Source: Pseudarthrobacter sp. fls2-241-R2A-127 (GTDB taxonomy: Bacteria > Actinomycetota > Actinomycetes > Actinomycetales > Micrococcaceae). From it: a stretch of DNA of 64,000 nucleotides. The stretch's first letter is position 1, and each line of letters starts with the position of its first letter. The translations under genes and the position numbers were made by a program. The stretch is from positions 62,001 through 126,000 of the forward strand of contig NZ_JARVSF010000043.1 of the NCBI RefSeq assembly GCF_030209355.1, written 5' to 3'. Shown in pieces: positions 33,049-41,343 of this stretch. The notes below the pieces were generated by a model that saw nothing but the letters and a program-made list of their open reading frames with translations, made no database searches and had not been told where the DNA came from.

Positions 33049-33678
33049 GTGAACAAAAACCGCCTTGAGGCGTTCAGCGATGGCGTGCTGGCCATCATCA
33101 TCACCATCATGGTGCTGGAGCTGCGCGCACCGGAGGAACCCACCTGGCACGGGATCGCCGGGGTCCTGCCCACGTTGTTGAGCTACCTGCTGAGCTTTGT
33201 CTATGTCGGGATCTACTGGAACAACCACCACCATCTGATCCAGCTGGCAGACCGGGTCAATGGCGCCATCCTCTGGGCCAACCTGCACCTGCTGTTCTGG
33301 CTCTCCCTGTTTCCCTTCACCACCCGGTGGATGGATGAGTCTGCGTTCGTTGAAGTTCCGGTGCTCATTTACGGCATCAACCTTCTCTGCGCCGCGATCG
33401 CTTTTTACGTCCTGGAGCAAGCACTCATTCGTGAACAGGGCAGGACCGGTTCCGTGGCACGCGCGCTGGGACGGGACTGGAAAGGGAAGGCCTCACCGCT
33501 GATCTACCTGCTGGGCATCGGGCTGACGCTCGCCCAGCCGCTTCTGGGAATCGCCATCTACACGGTGGTGGCACTGATCTGGCTGGTCCCGGACCGCCGG
33601 GTGGAACACTTCGTGTACCGCGCCCACCAGCCCGACGACGCCAGCGGCCAAGAAGCCTCCGGCCCCACCGTGCCGTAG
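33049..33678 (+). CDS. TMEM175/DUF1211-family membrane protein
   Basis: Membrane protein of 209 residues with six hydrophobic segments. The family motif RLEAFSDGVLAIIITIMVLEL is at the very N-terminus. Bacterial TMEM175 proteins form tetrameric potassium-type channels. GTG 33049 has a GAGGAGGG site 7 nt upstream; the frame continues upstream but lacks a better start. Ion selectivity is inferred from family only. Confidence 0.88.
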   Translation: MNKNRLEAFSDGVLAIIITIMVLELRAPEEPTWHGIAGVLPTLLSYLLSFVYVGIYWNNHHHLIQLADRVNGAILWANLHLLFWLSLFPFTTRWMDESAFVEVPVLIYGINLLCAAIAFYVLEQALIREQGRTGSVARALGRDWKGKASPLIYLLGIGLTLAQPLLGIAIYTVVALIWLVPDRRVEHFVYRAHQPDDASGQEASGPTVP

Positions 33679-33713
33679 GTTTCCACAAACAACACCTCTG
33701 CCAGGACGGAAGA

Positions 33714-34544
33714 ATGACCCTGGAACACCAGCCTCAGGCACACGCGGCCGTGATAGGTACCGGCCGCTGGATTGCCGCCGCGCGGGCCCTTGAATCTGCG
33801 CGGGAGGACAGGCTTTTCAACGACCCGTGGGCCGGACAGCTGGCGGGAGAAGCCAGAAAGGCTGCCCTCGACGCCGCGCCCTACAATCCGTTCCTGCCGG
33901 TCCGGACCCGCTATTTTGACGACCAGATCCTTCGCGCGGCGCAGCACCACCAGCAAATCGTCCTCCTCGGGGCCGGCATGGACACCAGGGCCTTCCGGCT
34001 CCCGCTGGCGGTGCCGTGCACCGTGTTCGAGGTGGACTACGCGGAAGCGTTCGCCGAAAAGGAAATCATCCTGGACACCGCACAGGCCCGCTGTGAACGT
34101 CGCTGCGTCCACGCTGACCTGTCCGGCCCGTGGACAGGAGCCCTGCTCGATGCCGGCTTCGATCCGGGACGCTCCACGGTGTGGGTAGCCGAAGGGCTCT
34201 TCTACTACCTCGCGGCAGCTGATGCCGCGTCCCTGGTCAACACCGCCGCGGCGTTGTCCGCCACAGGCTCCATTTTCCTCGCCGATATTTTCGGCACCGG
34301 TCTCCTGGCGCTGGAACACATGGCACCACTGGTGGCCGCCCGGAAGAAAGCCGGCCGCCCGCTGCCTTTCTGCACGGATTCGCCCGAGGCCTTGTTCGAG
34401 GCAGGTGGGTGGAGCAGCACCACGGTGGTCCACCCGGGCATGCCGGAAGCAAACTTCGGCAGGCTAAGCCCCCATTCCGGCGCACGAGCAGCCGGGCACG
34501 ATTCGAGTCTGCGCACCCACCTGGTGACCGCCACACTGTCTTGA
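33714..34544 (+). CDS. SAM-dependent methyltransferase, TIGR00027/LCMT type
   Basis: A 276-residue methyltransferase. Family marks are RWIAAARALESAREDRLFNDPWAGQLAG at the N-terminus, PFLPVRTRYFDDQI, the SAM loop IVLLGAGMDTRAFRLPLAVPCTVFEVDY, and VWVAEGLFYYLAA. Relatives methylate carboxyls or natural products. It is 35 bp downstream of the TMEM175 gene and may be cotranscribed. Substrate unknown. Confidence 0.9.
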   Translation: MTLEHQPQAHAAVIGTGRWIAAARALESAREDRLFNDPWAGQLAGEARKAALDAAPYNPFLPVRTRYFDDQILRAAQHHQQIVLLGAGMDTRAFRLPLAVPCTVFEVDYAEAFAEKEIILDTAQARCERRCVHADLSGPWTGALLDAGFDPGRSTVWVAEGLFYYLAAADAASLVNTAAALSATGSIFLADIFGTGLLALEHMAPLVAARKKAGRPLPFCTDSPEALFEAGGWSSTTVVHPGMPEANFGRLSPHSGARAAGHDSSLRTHLVTATLS

Positions 34545-34596
34545 CGGCCCAGGCCCGGGATTGACGGGCCAAGACGGCCGGTTGCTCCGCCTTGGC

Positions 34597-36132
34597 CTAG
34601 ATGTCCGCCAGCAAGGACGTGGGATTCTCGATGGCGTCCGCCACGAAGCGGAGGAAGCCGCCTGCCGTGCCGCCGTCGCACACCCGGTGGTCAAACGTCA
34701 GGGTGAGCTCGGTGACCTTCCGGACAGCCAGTTCGCCGTTCACCACCCACGGCTTGTCGATGATCCGGCCCACGCCGAGGATGCCCACCTCGGGGTGGTT
34801 GATGATCGCCGCAGAGCCGTCGACGCCGAAAACGCCGTAGTTGTTCAAGGTGAAGGTGCCGCTGCCCAGCTCGGCAGGGGTCGCCTTGCCGTCCCGGGCC
34901 ACCTGGGTGAGCCGGCGGATTTCGGCGTCCAGTTCCCGGGCGCTAAGTTTCTCGGCGCCGCGGACGGACGGCACCACCAGGCCACGCTCGGTTTGGGCAG
35001 CGAAGCCGAGGTTGATCCCGTCGAAGGACACGATCTCCTGGGAGCCGTCCTCCGCCGTTTCGATCCGCGTGTTCAGTTCCGGGTACTTTTTCAGGCCTGC
35101 GGTGACGAACCGTGCGATGAAGGCAAGCAGGCCGGGTGCCTCTGCTCCGCCGGGTTTGAGTCCCTCGCGCAGCTCCATCAGCGCGGTGGCATCCACATCC
35201 ACCCACACCGTGGCTTCCGGGATTTCCGAGCGGCTGCGTGACATGTTCGCCGCCACGGCCTTCCGGACACCACGGACCGGAGTTCGGGCGGAGATGGCCA
35301 GGCCGGTGCGTGGGTCGCGCCCTTGGGCTTCAACGGTTTCAACAGGACGTTCCGGCTCCGCCACCCGTGTCGCCTCAGGCTCAACTGCAGGCGCTGCCGA
35401 CTTCAGTACAGCCTCGACATCGCGCCGCATGATGAGTCCGCTGTCGCCGGAGCCTCGGAGGCCGCCGAGGTCAACCCCGTGCTCCCGGGCCATGCGCCGG
35501 ACCAGCGGTGAGATCACGGCGCCAAGCTTGCCGGGGACGCGGGTGCGCAGGAGGGTGAGATCGTCTTCGCTGGGCTTTGGTTCAGCAGGTTCAGCAAGCG
35601 CGACGGCGGTCTTCGGGGCGCGGGTGCGCCGGGCTTGGCCATGACCGCCAGGAGTGCCATAACCGATCAACACATTCCCGGACCCGGCCTTTTCTTCCTC
35701 GCGGTACGTTTCCGCTTCAGCCGACGCGGATGATGCCGCCCCGGGAGTGGCATCTAAGGAACCGGACGAGGGACCCGATGCGAGCTTGCGAGCATTGGGA
35801 AGTCCGGTGCCGCTGTCGGAGCCGGCAGCATCGTCCGCAGGACGAATGCTGCCCGGCGAAGGGGCGGGGGCGGCATCATCCGCGGCGGCCACCGGCGTCA
35901 CCGAGATCAGAGGCTTCCCCACGTCCAGGGTCTCCCCCGGCTTCCCGTGCAGCTCGGTCACGATTCCGGCGTAGGGCGACGGCACCTCCACTGCGGACTT
36001 GGCGGTTTCCACCTCGGCGATGGGCTGGTCAACAACAATCTCGTCGCCCACGGACACGTGCCAGGCGACCAATTCGGCTTCGGTGAGGCCCTCACCCAGG
36101 TCCGGCAGCAAAAATACGCGTGGTTCGCTCAT
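34597..36132 (-). CDS. bkdC: Branched-chain 2-oxoacid dehydrogenase E2 (dihydrolipoyl acyltransferase)
   Basis: Core acyltransferase of 511 residues. One N-terminal lipoyl domain (lipoyl Lys in EVETAKSAVEVPSP), an Ala/Pro-rich linker, a subunit-binding domain (VISPLVRRMAREHGVDLGGLRGSGDSGLIMRRDV), another linker, and a catalytic domain ending DHRVCDGGTAGGFLRFV with the active-site His. ATG 36132 follows GGGAGAACTGACC. It is the third gene of the operon, 2 bp after E1-beta. An E3 gene is absent here and must be elsewhere. Confidence 0.93.
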   Translation of the reverse strand: MSEPRVFLLPDLGEGLTEAELVAWHVSVGDEIVVDQPIAEVETAKSAVEVPSPYAGIVTELHGKPGETLDVGKPLISVTPVAAADDAAPAPSPGSIRPADDAAGSDSGTGLPNARKLASGPSSGSLDATPGAASSASAEAETYREEEKAGSGNVLIGYGTPGGHGQARRTRAPKTAVALAEPAEPKPSEDDLTLLRTRVPGKLGAVISPLVRRMAREHGVDLGGLRGSGDSGLIMRRDVEAVLKSAAPAVEPEATRVAEPERPVETVEAQGRDPRTGLAISARTPVRGVRKAVAANMSRSRSEIPEATVWVDVDATALMELREGLKPGGAEAPGLLAFIARFVTAGLKKYPELNTRIETAEDGSQEIVSFDGINLGFAAQTERGLVVPSVRGAEKLSARELDAEIRRLTQVARDGKATPAELGSGTFTLNNYGVFGVDGSAAIINHPEVGILGVGRIIDKPWVVNGELAVRKVTELTLTFDHRVCDGGTAGGFLRFVADAIENPTSLLADI

Positions 36133-36134
36133 GG

Positions 36135-37247
36135 TCAGTTCTCCCACTGAAGGTCGTCAACGGCGTCGAGGATGCGGTCCACGCCGGGCAGGTAGTACTT
36201 CTCAAGTTTGGGCGCCGGGTACGGGACGTCGAACCCGGTGACGCGGCGGATGGGGGCGGCCAGGTAGTGGAAGCAACGCTCCTGCACCCGGGCCACGATC
36301 TCGGAGGACACGGACGCGAACCCATGTGCCTCGGCGATCACCACGGCCCGGCCCGTCTTGCGGACGGACTCGCACACGGTCTCATCATCGAACGGCACGA
36401 TGGTCCGCACGTCGATGACCTCCAGCGAGCGCCCCTCCAGCGCAGCGGCTTCGGCGGCGGCGAGCGCGGTGGGAACGGACGGACCGTAGGCAATCAGCGT
36501 GGCGTCCGTGCCGGGACGGGCGACGGCGGCCCGGCCTTCGGAGGTGCGTCCCGCCGTCGTGCCTTCCGCGTGGTGGCGGCGCAGCTCACCCAAGTCCACC
36601 TGGTCCTTGGTCCAGTACATCTTCTTGGGCTCCATGAAGATGACGGGGTCATCGGAGTCGATCGCTTCGCGGAGCATCCTGTAGCCGTCAGCCACGGTGG
36701 CCGGGGTGTAGACCTTCAGGCCGGCCGTGTGCGCGTAGTAGGACTCGGAGGAGTCGCAGTGGTGTTCCACTCCCCCGATGCCGCCGCCGTAGGGGATGCG
36801 GATCACCAGGGGCAGCTTGACGGCGCCCTTGGTGCGGTTGTGCATCTTGGCCACGTGGCTGACGATCTGTTCGAAGGCCGGGTAGGCGAAGGCGTCGAAC
36901 TGCATTTCGATGACCGGGCGCATCCCGTTGATGGCCATGCCCACGGCCATGCCCACGATCCCGGATTCGGCCAGCGGGGTATCGAAGCAGCGCTGCTCGC
37001 CGAACGTGGCGGTGAGGCCGTCGGTGATGCGGAAGACGCCGCCCAGGAGCCCTACGTCCTCGCCGAAGACCAGGACGGAGGAGTCTGCTGACATGGCGTC
37101 GGTCAGGGCGGTGTTGAGGGCTTTGGCCATGGTGACCGGCTGCGGGCCGGCGGCTTCGGCGGATGCAGCAGCTGACGCTGCCGCGCGGGCTGTGGCGGCG
37201 GAAACGTTGCCGTTGGCCTCGGACGAGGTGGTGATGGTGGGGCTCAC
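36135..37247 (-). CDS. bkdB: Branched-chain 2-oxoacid dehydrogenase E1 beta
   Basis: E1 beta subunit of 370 residues; it forms the heterotetrameric thiamine-pyrophosphate decarboxylase with E1 alpha. Typical parts are MAKALNTALTDAMSADSSVLVFGEDVGLLGGVFRITDGLTATFG and RVTGFDVPYPAPKLEKYYLP. An Ala-rich N-terminal extension (SAATARAAASAAASAEAAG) is longer than usual. Start overlaps the E1-alpha stop by 4 bp. Confidence 0.94.
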   Translation of the reverse strand: MSPTITTSSEANGNVSAATARAAASAAASAEAAGPQPVTMAKALNTALTDAMSADSSVLVFGEDVGLLGGVFRITDGLTATFGEQRCFDTPLAESGIVGMAVGMAINGMRPVIEMQFDAFAYPAFEQIVSHVAKMHNRTKGAVKLPLVIRIPYGGGIGGVEHHCDSSESYYAHTAGLKVYTPATVADGYRMLREAIDSDDPVIFMEPKKMYWTKDQVDLGELRRHHAEGTTAGRTSEGRAAVARPGTDATLIAYGPSVPTALAAAEAAALEGRSLEVIDVRTIVPFDDETVCESVRKTGRAVVIAEAHGFASVSSEIVARVQERCFHYLAAPIRRVTGFDVPYPAPKLEKYYLPGVDRILDAVDDLQWEN

Positions 37248-38470
37248 TTGCCGGCCTCCTTCGAATCAGTAGCGGCGGCGTCGCGGGCCAGCTCGTCGGC
37301 GAGCAGGGCGGCTTCTTCCGTCAGCTGCGGTGTCTGCCGGGCGAAGACGTGCCGGAACAGTTCCTGCGGGTCCACGGGCACATCCTCGCTGAGGCCTTCG
37401 CGCAGCTGCGCGGCAACGGCCTCGGCGCGCTCGCGGATCCGCGCCTCGCCGTCGTCGTCCAACAGCCCGCGGTCCGTCAGGTAGGTGCGCATCCGGTTGA
37501 CCGGGTCCTTGGCCCGCCACTCCGCAACCTCGCTGTTCTCCCGGTAGCGCGTGTCGTCGTCGGCGTTGGTGTGGGCCTGCATGCGGTACGTGTTGGCTTC
37601 CACCAGCAGCGGGCCGGAGCCTTCGCGGGCGAGCTTCACGGCGCGGTCCAGCACGGCGAGGAGCGCCACGACGTCGTTGCCGTCCACGCGTTCGCCCGCC
37701 ATGCCGTAGCCCACCGCTTTGTGTGCGAGCGACGGCGCCACGGACTGGTGTGCCAGCGGCACCGAGATGGCGTACTTGTTGTTCTGGACGAAGAAGATCA
37801 CCGGCAGGTGGAAGACGGCGGCGAAGTTGAGGGCTTCGTGGAAGTCGCCTTCGCTGGTGGCGCCGTCGCCGCACATGGCCAGCACCACGGTGTCCTCGCC
37901 GCGGAGTTTGGCGGCGTGGGCCACCCCGACGGCGTGCAGCAGCTGGGTGGTCAGCGGCGTGCACTGGATGCCCACCTTGTATTCGAGGGGGTCGTAGCCG
38001 CCGTGCCAGTCGCCCCGGAAGATGGTCATCACCTGCACCGGGTCCACGCCGCGGGTCATCACGGCCACTGCGTCGCGGTAGGTGGGGAACATCCAGTCGC
38101 CCTCGGACAGGCACAGTGCGGCGGCAACCTGGCAGGCTTCCTGGCCGTGGCTTGAGGGGTAGACGGCCATGCGGCCCTGCCGGACCAAGGCGGAGTTCTG
38201 GTCGTTGACGCGGCGGCCGACGACGAGTTGCCCGTACGCTGCCAGCAGTTCCTTGTCGCCGGGCACGGGGTATTCGTGGCCGGGCTGGGTGCCCTGCTCA
38301 CCTTCGGGGATGAGCCGGCCGTCCGGGTCCACCATCTGGATCTGGTGCCGGGCGGGGAGCATGTAGTCCTCCACCGTGATGCCAAACTTCTTCACAGCGT
38401 CGGTCAGCGCGGTTCCTGCTGACTCGGTGCTGGTGGTGTCCGGCGCGGTGTGGTCTCCGGAGATCGTCAT
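37244..38470 (-). CDS. bkdA: Branched-chain 2-oxoacid dehydrogenase E1 alpha
   Basis: E1 alpha subunit of 408 residues. The TPP-binding motif reads VVLAMCGDGATSEGDFHEALNFAAVFHLPVIFFVQNNKYAISVP (GDG...N), and the regulatory-loop segment YRMQAHTNADDDTRYR follows. It is the first gene of the bkd operon and degrades keto acids of Leu, Ile and Val to acyl-CoA, feeding branched fatty acid synthesis. Divergent from an Lrp-type regulator 160 bp away. Confidence 0.95.
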   Translation of the reverse strand: MTISGDHTAPDTTSTESAGTALTDAVKKFGITVEDYMLPARHQIQMVDPDGRLIPEGEQGTQPGHEYPVPGDKELLAAYGQLVVGRRVNDQNSALVRQGRMAVYPSSHGQEACQVAAALCLSEGDWMFPTYRDAVAVMTRGVDPVQVMTIFRGDWHGGYDPLEYKVGIQCTPLTTQLLHAVGVAHAAKLRGEDTVVLAMCGDGATSEGDFHEALNFAAVFHLPVIFFVQNNKYAISVPLAHQSVAPSLAHKAVGYGMAGERVDGNDVVALLAVLDRAVKLAREGSGPLLVEANTYRMQAHTNADDDTRYRENSEVAEWRAKDPVNRMRTYLTDRGLLDDDGEARIRERAEAVAAQLREGLSEDVPVDPQELFRHVFARQTPQLTEEAALLADELARDAAATDSKEAGK

Positions 38471-38630
38471 TGGTCCGTCCTTCGGTTGCCACTATTCGCT
38501 CCCAGTATGGTCCTGCAGCAGGTTTCGTATCTACCAGGTGCGCAAATCGTGGAGAAGCTGCTCCCAAGTGCCTAATATGGAAGACGATTTATAACTGTGA
38601 CGTGGATTACCGACTGGAGCCGTGGACAAA

Positions 38631-39092
38631 ATGTCTGGCAAGGATGCCGCAACCGAGGTCCCGCTGGATGAGATTGACCGGCGCATCATCACCGAGCTCA
38701 CCCGGGACGGCAGGATGTCCGTGACCCAGGTGGCGGAAAACGTCCACATTTCCCGGGCGCACGCCTATTCCCGGATCGCCCGGCTGACCGGCGACGGGGT
38801 GCTGACCCGGTTCACGGCGCTGGTGGATCCCATCAAGGCGGGACTGAAGTCATCCGCGTACGTCACGCTGAAGCTGAAGCAGGATTCGTGGCGTGAACTC
38901 CGGGACCAACTCGGTGCCATTCCCGAGGTCCACCACATTGCACTGGTGGGTGGCGACTTCGACGTGATCCTCCTGGTCCGGGCCGTGGACAACATCGACC
39001 TGCGCCGGGTTATCTTCGACCAGCTGCAGTCCATGCCCGGCGTGCTGGACACGCAGACGTTCCTGGTTTTCGAGGACGTGGATACGCGCTAG
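38631..39092 (+). CDS. Lrp/AsnC-family regulator, probable BkdR
   Basis: A DNA-binding regulator of about 153 residues. N-terminal HTH: LDEIDRRIITELTRDGRMSVTQVAENVHISRAHAYSRIARLTGDGVLTRF; C-terminal RAM ligand domain: GLKSSAYVTLKLKQDSWRELRDQLGAIPEVHHIALVGGDFDVILLV. Divergence from bkdA strongly suggests it controls the operon in response to branched-chain amino acids or keto acids. GTG 38622 is an alternative start. A -10-like TATAAC lies at 38590-38595. Confidence 0.9.
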   Translation: MSGKDAATEVPLDEIDRRIITELTRDGRMSVTQVAENVHISRAHAYSRIARLTGDGVLTRFTALVDPIKAGLKSSAYVTLKLKQDSWRELRDQLGAIPEVHHIALVGGDFDVILLVRAVDNIDLRRVIFDQLQSMPGVLDTQTFLVFEDVDTR

Positions 39093-39807
39093 GAACTGCA
39101 GGTAGGCTGGCTGGGCTCACCGCCGGCGACGCGAATGGTCGCCCCCGACGCGCAGTTTCCATGCCGCTGCGCGTCCCCAGCACAGGTTCTTAAGATGCGG
39201 CACTGCCCCTTAAGGAAGCCTTAGGAACAATTACTAAAATCATTAGTTTTGTCTTGACTGAAAAGATGCCCCCGTCTTGAGGCTGGCACTTTAGCCTTTG
39301 GTGCAGGCCCCTAATCGTTGGATAAACGTACTCCTTCGGGTGGCGGCCACTGGAGGCTTGCCGGCGGCGCGGGCCCCAGGGCGGTCCGGATCTGAATGAT
39401 GGTTTGTTCGAGGTCCTTCGCCTGTCCTGCCGCCAAACAGCCACAAGTTTCCGGGCCCGAACGGGTTCCGGGGTTCTACCGGGGCCGGCGGCGTAATGCG
39501 CCCTCCTGAGACCGGGGCGCATCCCCCAGTCGTCGTCGGCCCCTTAGCTCAGGTCTCTGTTCCAGCACCATCAGTTCACGACGCTGACGTCACCCGCTGC
39601 CTTGTACGCGGCCGATCAGCCACCACTGGTCGGTGAGGCATCGGGACGTCGGCCCAGCCACGACCAATCACTTCTGCTTCCAGCCCACCCTCTCGGCAGC
39701 CCGGACGGGTGGCGATGAAGCAGGCCCGGAAACCCTGCCAGGCGCCGCGAGCGCCGTCGAACTGCCGCGGGGTCCGCCCGGAACCCGCCAGCTGCCCCAA
39801 GGAAGAC
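39093..39807. other. Long gene-free region upstream of the Pel-like operon
   Basis: A 715-bp gap. It begins with a hairpin GACGCGCAG/CTGCGCGTC (39147-39175), likely the terminator of the Lrp gene. An AT-rich stretch with TTGACT (39254-39259) around 39200-39270 is the best promoter area. That leaves up to 500 nt of possible 5' leader before pelG. I saw no credible ORF and could not match a known riboswitch consensus by eye. Confidence 0.5.
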
Positions 39808-41268
39808 ATGACGTCCCTCAAATCTCTGCTGCACGACACCTATGCCCGCCAGATGTTCGTCTTTGTGGTGGTGGGACTGGTCCTGTCAGCCTCCGTGCCC
39901 TTCGGCAGCCGGCTCCTGAGCATCGACTCGCCCGTGCTGGTGCTGGCGGCGGCTGTCCTGCCCCTCCTGCTGGCGATCGCCCTGATCGTCACCCCGCGCA
40001 CCTCCAAGGCTGACCAACGGGCCGAAGGTCGTTCCCAGGAACGACTCGGCGCGGCTTTGCTCCTGTACTTGTCGCCTGTCCTGCTCCTCAACGCCGTCTA
40101 CCCACTGGTCAGCCCGGCGATGGCCAGGGTCGATGTTGCCGGTGTCCCGTTGACCTATGTGGTGCTTGCGTCCTCGGTCACCGTCCCATGGCTGGCCCAG
40201 GCGGCATGCCTGCCCATCTACCGCGTGCTCGGTGACCTGATGGCCGAGCGCAACCTGGGTGAAATCACGCGCCGGTTCTGCCAGTTCTGGCCACTGATGT
40301 TCGTCCAGTCCCTGCCGTTGGTGGCAGTCTTCGCGGTTCCATTGTGGCTGGCCACCGGCTGGTCCTGGAACGCCATGCTGCACTACGTTCTGCTGTGCGT
40401 CCTGCACCTGCTTTTCGTGCAGTCCCTGGTACTCGCCAACGTCGCCAACCGCCGGGGCCTGTGGGCAGCGGCCTGGTCGGGCTACGCGGCAGCCCTGTTC
40501 CTGGCGCCCACCGCGTGGTGGCTGCCGCCGCTGGTGGGAACTGCCACCCAGCTCGTCGCCATCGGCACGAACCTGCGCCACCTGAGCGTCACCAAGCACC
40601 TGGACGCCCGCGTGTTCGGTGGGGACCTGGTCCGCGGCCTGCTGCTGGGTGCCGTCCTCTGGGCCGACAAATACGCACTGTTTTTGGTAACCGGTGGAGC
40701 ATTCCAAGTGGTGGCCGTCTTCGCCGCCATGCTTCCGGCCGTGATCGCCTACAACTTCTACTTCGTCCACCTGGCACCCGGCGTTGACAGGGCCCTGGGC
40801 CGCCTGCACAAGGACATCGCCACCGCACCCGTGGCCACCTTGAAGGGCAGCTCCGTTCGGCTGGTCCGCGTCCTGGACCGGTCCGTGGTCCTCACGGGAG
40901 CCATCGCCGCCCTGCTCACGCTCACGGTTTCGCTGGCCGTGTCCGGCCTGGATCCCGCGGACACGGTACTGACGGTTGCAGCCGCTCTGGCTTCCTGGGC
41001 GTTCATGATGCTCACGCTCCTGAACTACGAGCTGGACTTCATCGGCGAGAAAGTCACACCCCAGATCATCGGCGCCGTCCACCTTGCAGTCTGCATCGCC
41101 GCGTTCGCCGGAGGAGCCCACCTGATCGGTTCGTCCCTTCACTCGGCCAGCTACCTGATTCTCGGCGCCGCGGACATGGTGCTGATCGCCGTCGGCTGGA
41201 CCCTGTACAAGCGGCACTGGAGCCAGCCCGAGTACACGCTCTTCTGGCGTCATGCCACCACGTGGTGA
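39808..41268 (+). CDS. pelG: PelG-like polysaccharide flippase
   Basis: Membrane protein of 486 residues with about 12 hydrophobic segments, of the MOP/Wzx-like kind. The order and adjacency to a PelF-type glycosyltransferase identify it as PelG-like. Charged family segments include LGDLMAERNLGEITRRFCQFWP and LLGAVLWADKYALFLVTGG. ATG 39808 follows AAGGAAG. It would move the growing exopolysaccharide or its lipid-linked unit across the membrane. First gene of the operon. Confidence 0.8.
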   Translation: MTSLKSLLHDTYARQMFVFVVVGLVLSASVPFGSRLLSIDSPVLVLAAAVLPLLLAIALIVTPRTSKADQRAEGRSQERLGAALLLYLSPVLLLNAVYPLVSPAMARVDVAGVPLTYVVLASSVTVPWLAQAACLPIYRVLGDLMAERNLGEITRRFCQFWPLMFVQSLPLVAVFAVPLWLATGWSWNAMLHYVLLCVLHLLFVQSLVLANVANRRGLWAAAWSGYAAALFLAPTAWWLPPLVGTATQLVAIGTNLRHLSVTKHLDARVFGGDLVRGLLLGAVLWADKYALFLVTGGAFQVVAVFAAMLPAVIAYNFYFVHLAPGVDRALGRLHKDIATAPVATLKGSSVRLVRVLDRSVVLTGAIAALLTLTVSLAVSGLDPADTVLTVAAALASWAFMMLTLLNYELDFIGEKVTPQIIGAVHLAVCIAAFAGGAHLIGSSLHSASYLILGAADMVLIAVGWTLYKRHWSQPEYTLFWRHATTW

Positions 41269-41343
41269 CCGGCCACCACTGCTCTTCCCCCAGTCAGACC
41301 GAAAACGCTTGAGCCTTCAGAACACCAGGTGAGGAAACCAACC

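Noticed and set aside
39190..39522. Leftward frame in the gap before pelG
   Set aside because: Arg/Pro-rich, no start signal, no domain; treated as non-coding.
39093..39807. Known riboswitch in the pelG leader
   Set aside because: I compared by eye with cyclic-di-GMP and other consensus cores and found no convincing match.
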